NCBI GenBank assembly: GCA_903835655.1
Contig: CAILNT010000028.1
Location: forward strand, 23,250 to 87,249
DNA: 64,000 bases
Direction: 5' to 3'
Source: an uncultured Pseudomonadota bacterium
GTDB lineage: Bacteria; Pseudomonadota; Gammaproteobacteria; Burkholderiales; Thiobacillaceae
Notes under the pieces: generated by a model
The model's database searches: none
What the model saw: the letters and a program-made list of their open reading frames with translations, nothing else
Told to the model about the DNA's origin: nothing
Made by a program: the position numbers and the translations under genes
In this document: piece after piece, positions 62,283 through 64,000 of the stretch
How the letters are laid out: each line of letters starts with the position of its first letter
Position numbering within the stretch: the first letter of the stretch is position 1

Positions 62283-62918
62283 TCACTCGATGAGTTGGTG
62301 GCTGACGGCGTAGCGCACCAGCCCGGCGTTGTTGTCGATGCCGAGTTTGTCCATGAGGCGGCGCTTGTGGGTGCTGACCGTGTTCGCGGACAGGGAAAGC
62401 GCATGAGCGACATCGTTGACGGACTGGCCGCCCGCCAGCATGCGAAAAATCTGGAACTCGCGGTTGGATAGCGTCTGGTGTGGGGTTTCCGCCTGCGCCG
62501 GCATGATGGAGGACGCCAGGGCGTCGGCTACACCGGGCGTGATGTACCTGCCGCCCTCCACGACTTTGCGGATGGCTTTCGCCAGTTGCTCCGGAGCGCA
62601 ATCCTTGGTCAGGTAGCCCGACGCGCCCAGTTTGAGCGCGCGCACGGCGAATTGCTCTTCCTGGTGCATGGAGAGCACCAGCATAGGCAATTGCGGATGT
62701 TCGGCGCGTATCCGGCCGATCAGTTCGATGCCGCTCATGCCCGGCATGGAAATGTCCACGAGTGCGACGTCCGGATTGCACAGCGGGATCATGTGCAGGG
62801 CTTCGATGCCGTTCGCCGCCTCGCCTACCACGGTCATGTCCTGGTAGGTGCCGAGTATGATTCTGAGGCCTTCGCGGACGATGGGGTGGTCATCCGTGAT
62901 CAGGATGCGAATCGCCAT
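62283..62918 (-). CDS. NarL/FixJ-type response regulator (211 aa)
   Basis: Receiver domain (about 1-120: ILITDDHPIV, phospho-Asp in VALVDISMPGMSG, Lys in YLTKD) plus a LuxR-type helix-turn-helix (about 145-205: LSNREFQIFRMLAGG, SLSANTVSTHKRRLMDKLG). Partner of the sensor kinase immediately upstream, whose stop overlaps its start. Targets are unknown. Confidence 0.93.
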   Translation of the reverse strand: MAIRILITDDHPIVREGLRIILGTYQDMTVVGEAANGIEALHMIPLCNPDVALVDISMPGMSGIELIGRIRAEHPQLPMLVLSMHQEEQFAVRALKLGASGYLTKDCAPEQLAKAIRKVVEGGRYITPGVADALASSIMPAQAETPHQTLSNREFQIFRMLAGGQSVNDVAHALSLSANTVSTHKRRLMDKLGIDNNAGLVRYAVSHQLIE

Positions 62919-64000
62919 TACTGCTCTCCTTGTTGTGCCGTGGCTTGCGCCTCGGTATTCCTGCCACCGGTGCGCCGTTCGCGCAGAGGAATGGAAACGT
63001 GCAAGGTAGTTCCCGCCCCGGGGTGGCTGCGGATATGCATGTCAGCACCCAGCAAGCGTACGCGCTCGCGGATGCCGGCCAGGCCGAAGGACCGCGGTTT
63101 GTCCAGCGCCTCGGTCGTGATACCCACGCCATTGTCTTGTATCTCGATTTCCAGGGTATCGTCGTGCCTCTCCAGGCGAAGTTGCACCTGGCTGGCAGAG
63201 GCATGGCGCAGGATGTTGGTGAGGGATTCCTGGAGAATGCGGAAGACCGCCGTGGAGCGGGCGTTGTTCAGGGGAAATTCCATATTGCGCAAGGTGAGTT
63301 CGCAAGCGATTCCGGTGCGGCGTCTGAATTCCTGCACCTGCCATTCGACGGCTGAGGCCAGGCCCAGGTCGAGCACGGCCGGACGTAGATCCGATGCGAT
63401 CACGCGCACAGAAGCGATCGTCTCGTCGATCTGCTTGAGCAGGGAACCCACGATAGCCGAGGGTGTGAGTGTGGTCTCGCGCGTCCACAGCATGGCCACC
63501 TCGAACCGCAGGGCCGTGAGTTTTTGCCCCAGTTCGTCGTGGATTTCCCGCGCCAGGTGTCTACGCTCATCTTCCCTGACCTGATCCAGGTGTGCGGTAA
63601 GGTTGCGCAACTGCTCGCGCGAATGGGTGAGTTCCTTTTCCTTGTCCTTGAGGGGGGTGATGTCCACCAACACCGAACGGCAAAATTGCCCCGCCTCCGT
63701 ACCTTGAGCGATGACGATGCTGGTCATGTTGATATGGTGCTGTGCGCCGTTGCTGTCGCGCAGCAGCAGATCGTCCACCACGCGTTCACGACTCCCGAAT
63801 ACGCGGCCGAGGTGCCGCAGGTAGGCGGTGTGGCTGGACCTGGCTAACCACAGGATAAGCGGTTTTCCCAGTACACGACCGCGCTCGCAGCCGAGCATGT
63901 CGCTGCCTGTCAGGTTTATTTCGCGTATGCAGCCATGCAAGCCCAAGGTCAGATAGCCCACCGGGGCGAAATCGTAGAGGTCGCTATAGCGGTCACGCGC
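62918..64000 (-). CDS. PAS-containing NarX-type sensor histidine kinase, 5' end beyond window
   Basis: The C-terminal 360 residues are visible: a PAS domain (DRYSDLYDFAPVGYLTL, EINLTGSDMLG), a dimerisation domain with the phospho-accepting His (HLAREIHDELGQKLTAL) of the HisKA_3 type, and an ATPase domain (N box ILQESLTNILRHA, DNGVGI, FGLAGIRERVRLLGA). The start lies past base 64000. Its PAS is of the same type as in the GGDEF-EAL protein at 59102. No membrane helix is in the visible part. Pairs with the NarL-type regulator. Confidence 0.9.
   Translation of the reverse strand, partial: ARDRYSDLYDFAPVGYLTLGLHGCIREINLTGSDMLGCERGRVLGKPLILWLARSSHTAYLRHLGRVFGSRERVVDDLLLRDSNGAQHHINMTSIVIAQGTEAGQFCRSVLVDITPLKDKEKELTHSREQLRNLTAHLDQVREDERRHLAREIHDELGQKLTALRFEVAMLWTRETTLTPSAIVGSLLKQIDETIASVRVIASDLRPAVLDLGLASAVEWQVQEFRRRTGIACELTLRNMEFPLNNARSTAVFRILQESLTNILRHASASQVQLRLERHDDTLEIEIQDNGVGITTEALDKPRSFGLAGIRERVRLLGADMHIRSHPGAGTTLHVSIPLRERRTGGRNTEAQATAQQGEQ

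Overview
This is a GC-rich, gene-dense stretch of a Gram-negative chromosome, most likely from a Betaproteobacterium of the Rhodocyclales/Nitrosomonadales type. Pointers to that are PEP-CTERM proteins with a PrsT-type TPR protein, a CNP1-like protein, a beta-barrel/decaheme electron conduit and a cobalamin-controlled btu operon. There is no rRNA, CRISPR array, complete insertion sequence or prophage. The class assignment is an inference from gene content.

Left part (about 0.2-12 kb): an extracellular electron transfer locus on the + strand. It encodes two surface lipoprotein decaheme cytochromes of the OmcA/MtrC type, a small ComEA-like helix-hairpin-helix protein between them, a lipoprotein peptidyl-prolyl isomerase, a periplasmic MtrA-type decaheme cytochrome, its MtrB/PioB-type outer-membrane barrel and a diheme cytochrome c. 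A perfect FNR-type palindrome lies upstream of the first gene and a strong terminator follows it. Together the proteins would carry electrons between periplasm and cell exterior.

12-24.7 kb: a bile-acid:Na+ symporter-family transporter, a nitroreductase/AhpD-like pair and a PEP-CTERM block. The block has two PEP-CTERM proteins, each behind a sigma-54-type promoter, and a prsT homologue; a sterol desaturase-type protein, MoaD and a 34-residue membrane peptide sit between. Next comes a decayed signalling locus: a bacteriophytochrome-type hybrid kinase interrupted by an in-frame TGA and fused at its 5' end to a truncated YcgR/PilZ gene. The edge of that locus carries a 110-bp repeat whose inverted copy begins the window 24.5 kb away.

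24.7-42.9 kb: a ybhGFSR-type ABC exporter operon, trpGD, trmJ with a small Cys-rich protein, suhB, a SAM hydrolase, tRNA-His, a SulP-STAS-cNMP transporter, tRNA-Arg and tRNA-Pro, folD, glk with a degenerate GGDEF protein, a class I glutamine amidotransferase and a CNP1-like protein.

42.9-52.7 kb: a cobalamin riboswitch controls btuB-cobO-btuC-btuD on the + strand. The matching btuF lies on the opposite strand at the end of a tightly overlapping operon (EF-G paralogue, GIY-YIG, tadA, L,D-transpeptidase, btuF). An exosortase-associated acyltransferase precedes that operon.

52.9-64 kb: an isolated sucA, a cyclopropane fatty acid synthase overlapping a geranylgeranyl-reductase-like oxidoreductase, a universal stress protein, a PilZ protein, a PAS-GGDEF-EAL protein, two small coupled unknown genes, a REP-like repeat cluster, and a NarL-type response regulator with its PAS-containing sensor kinase running off the right end.
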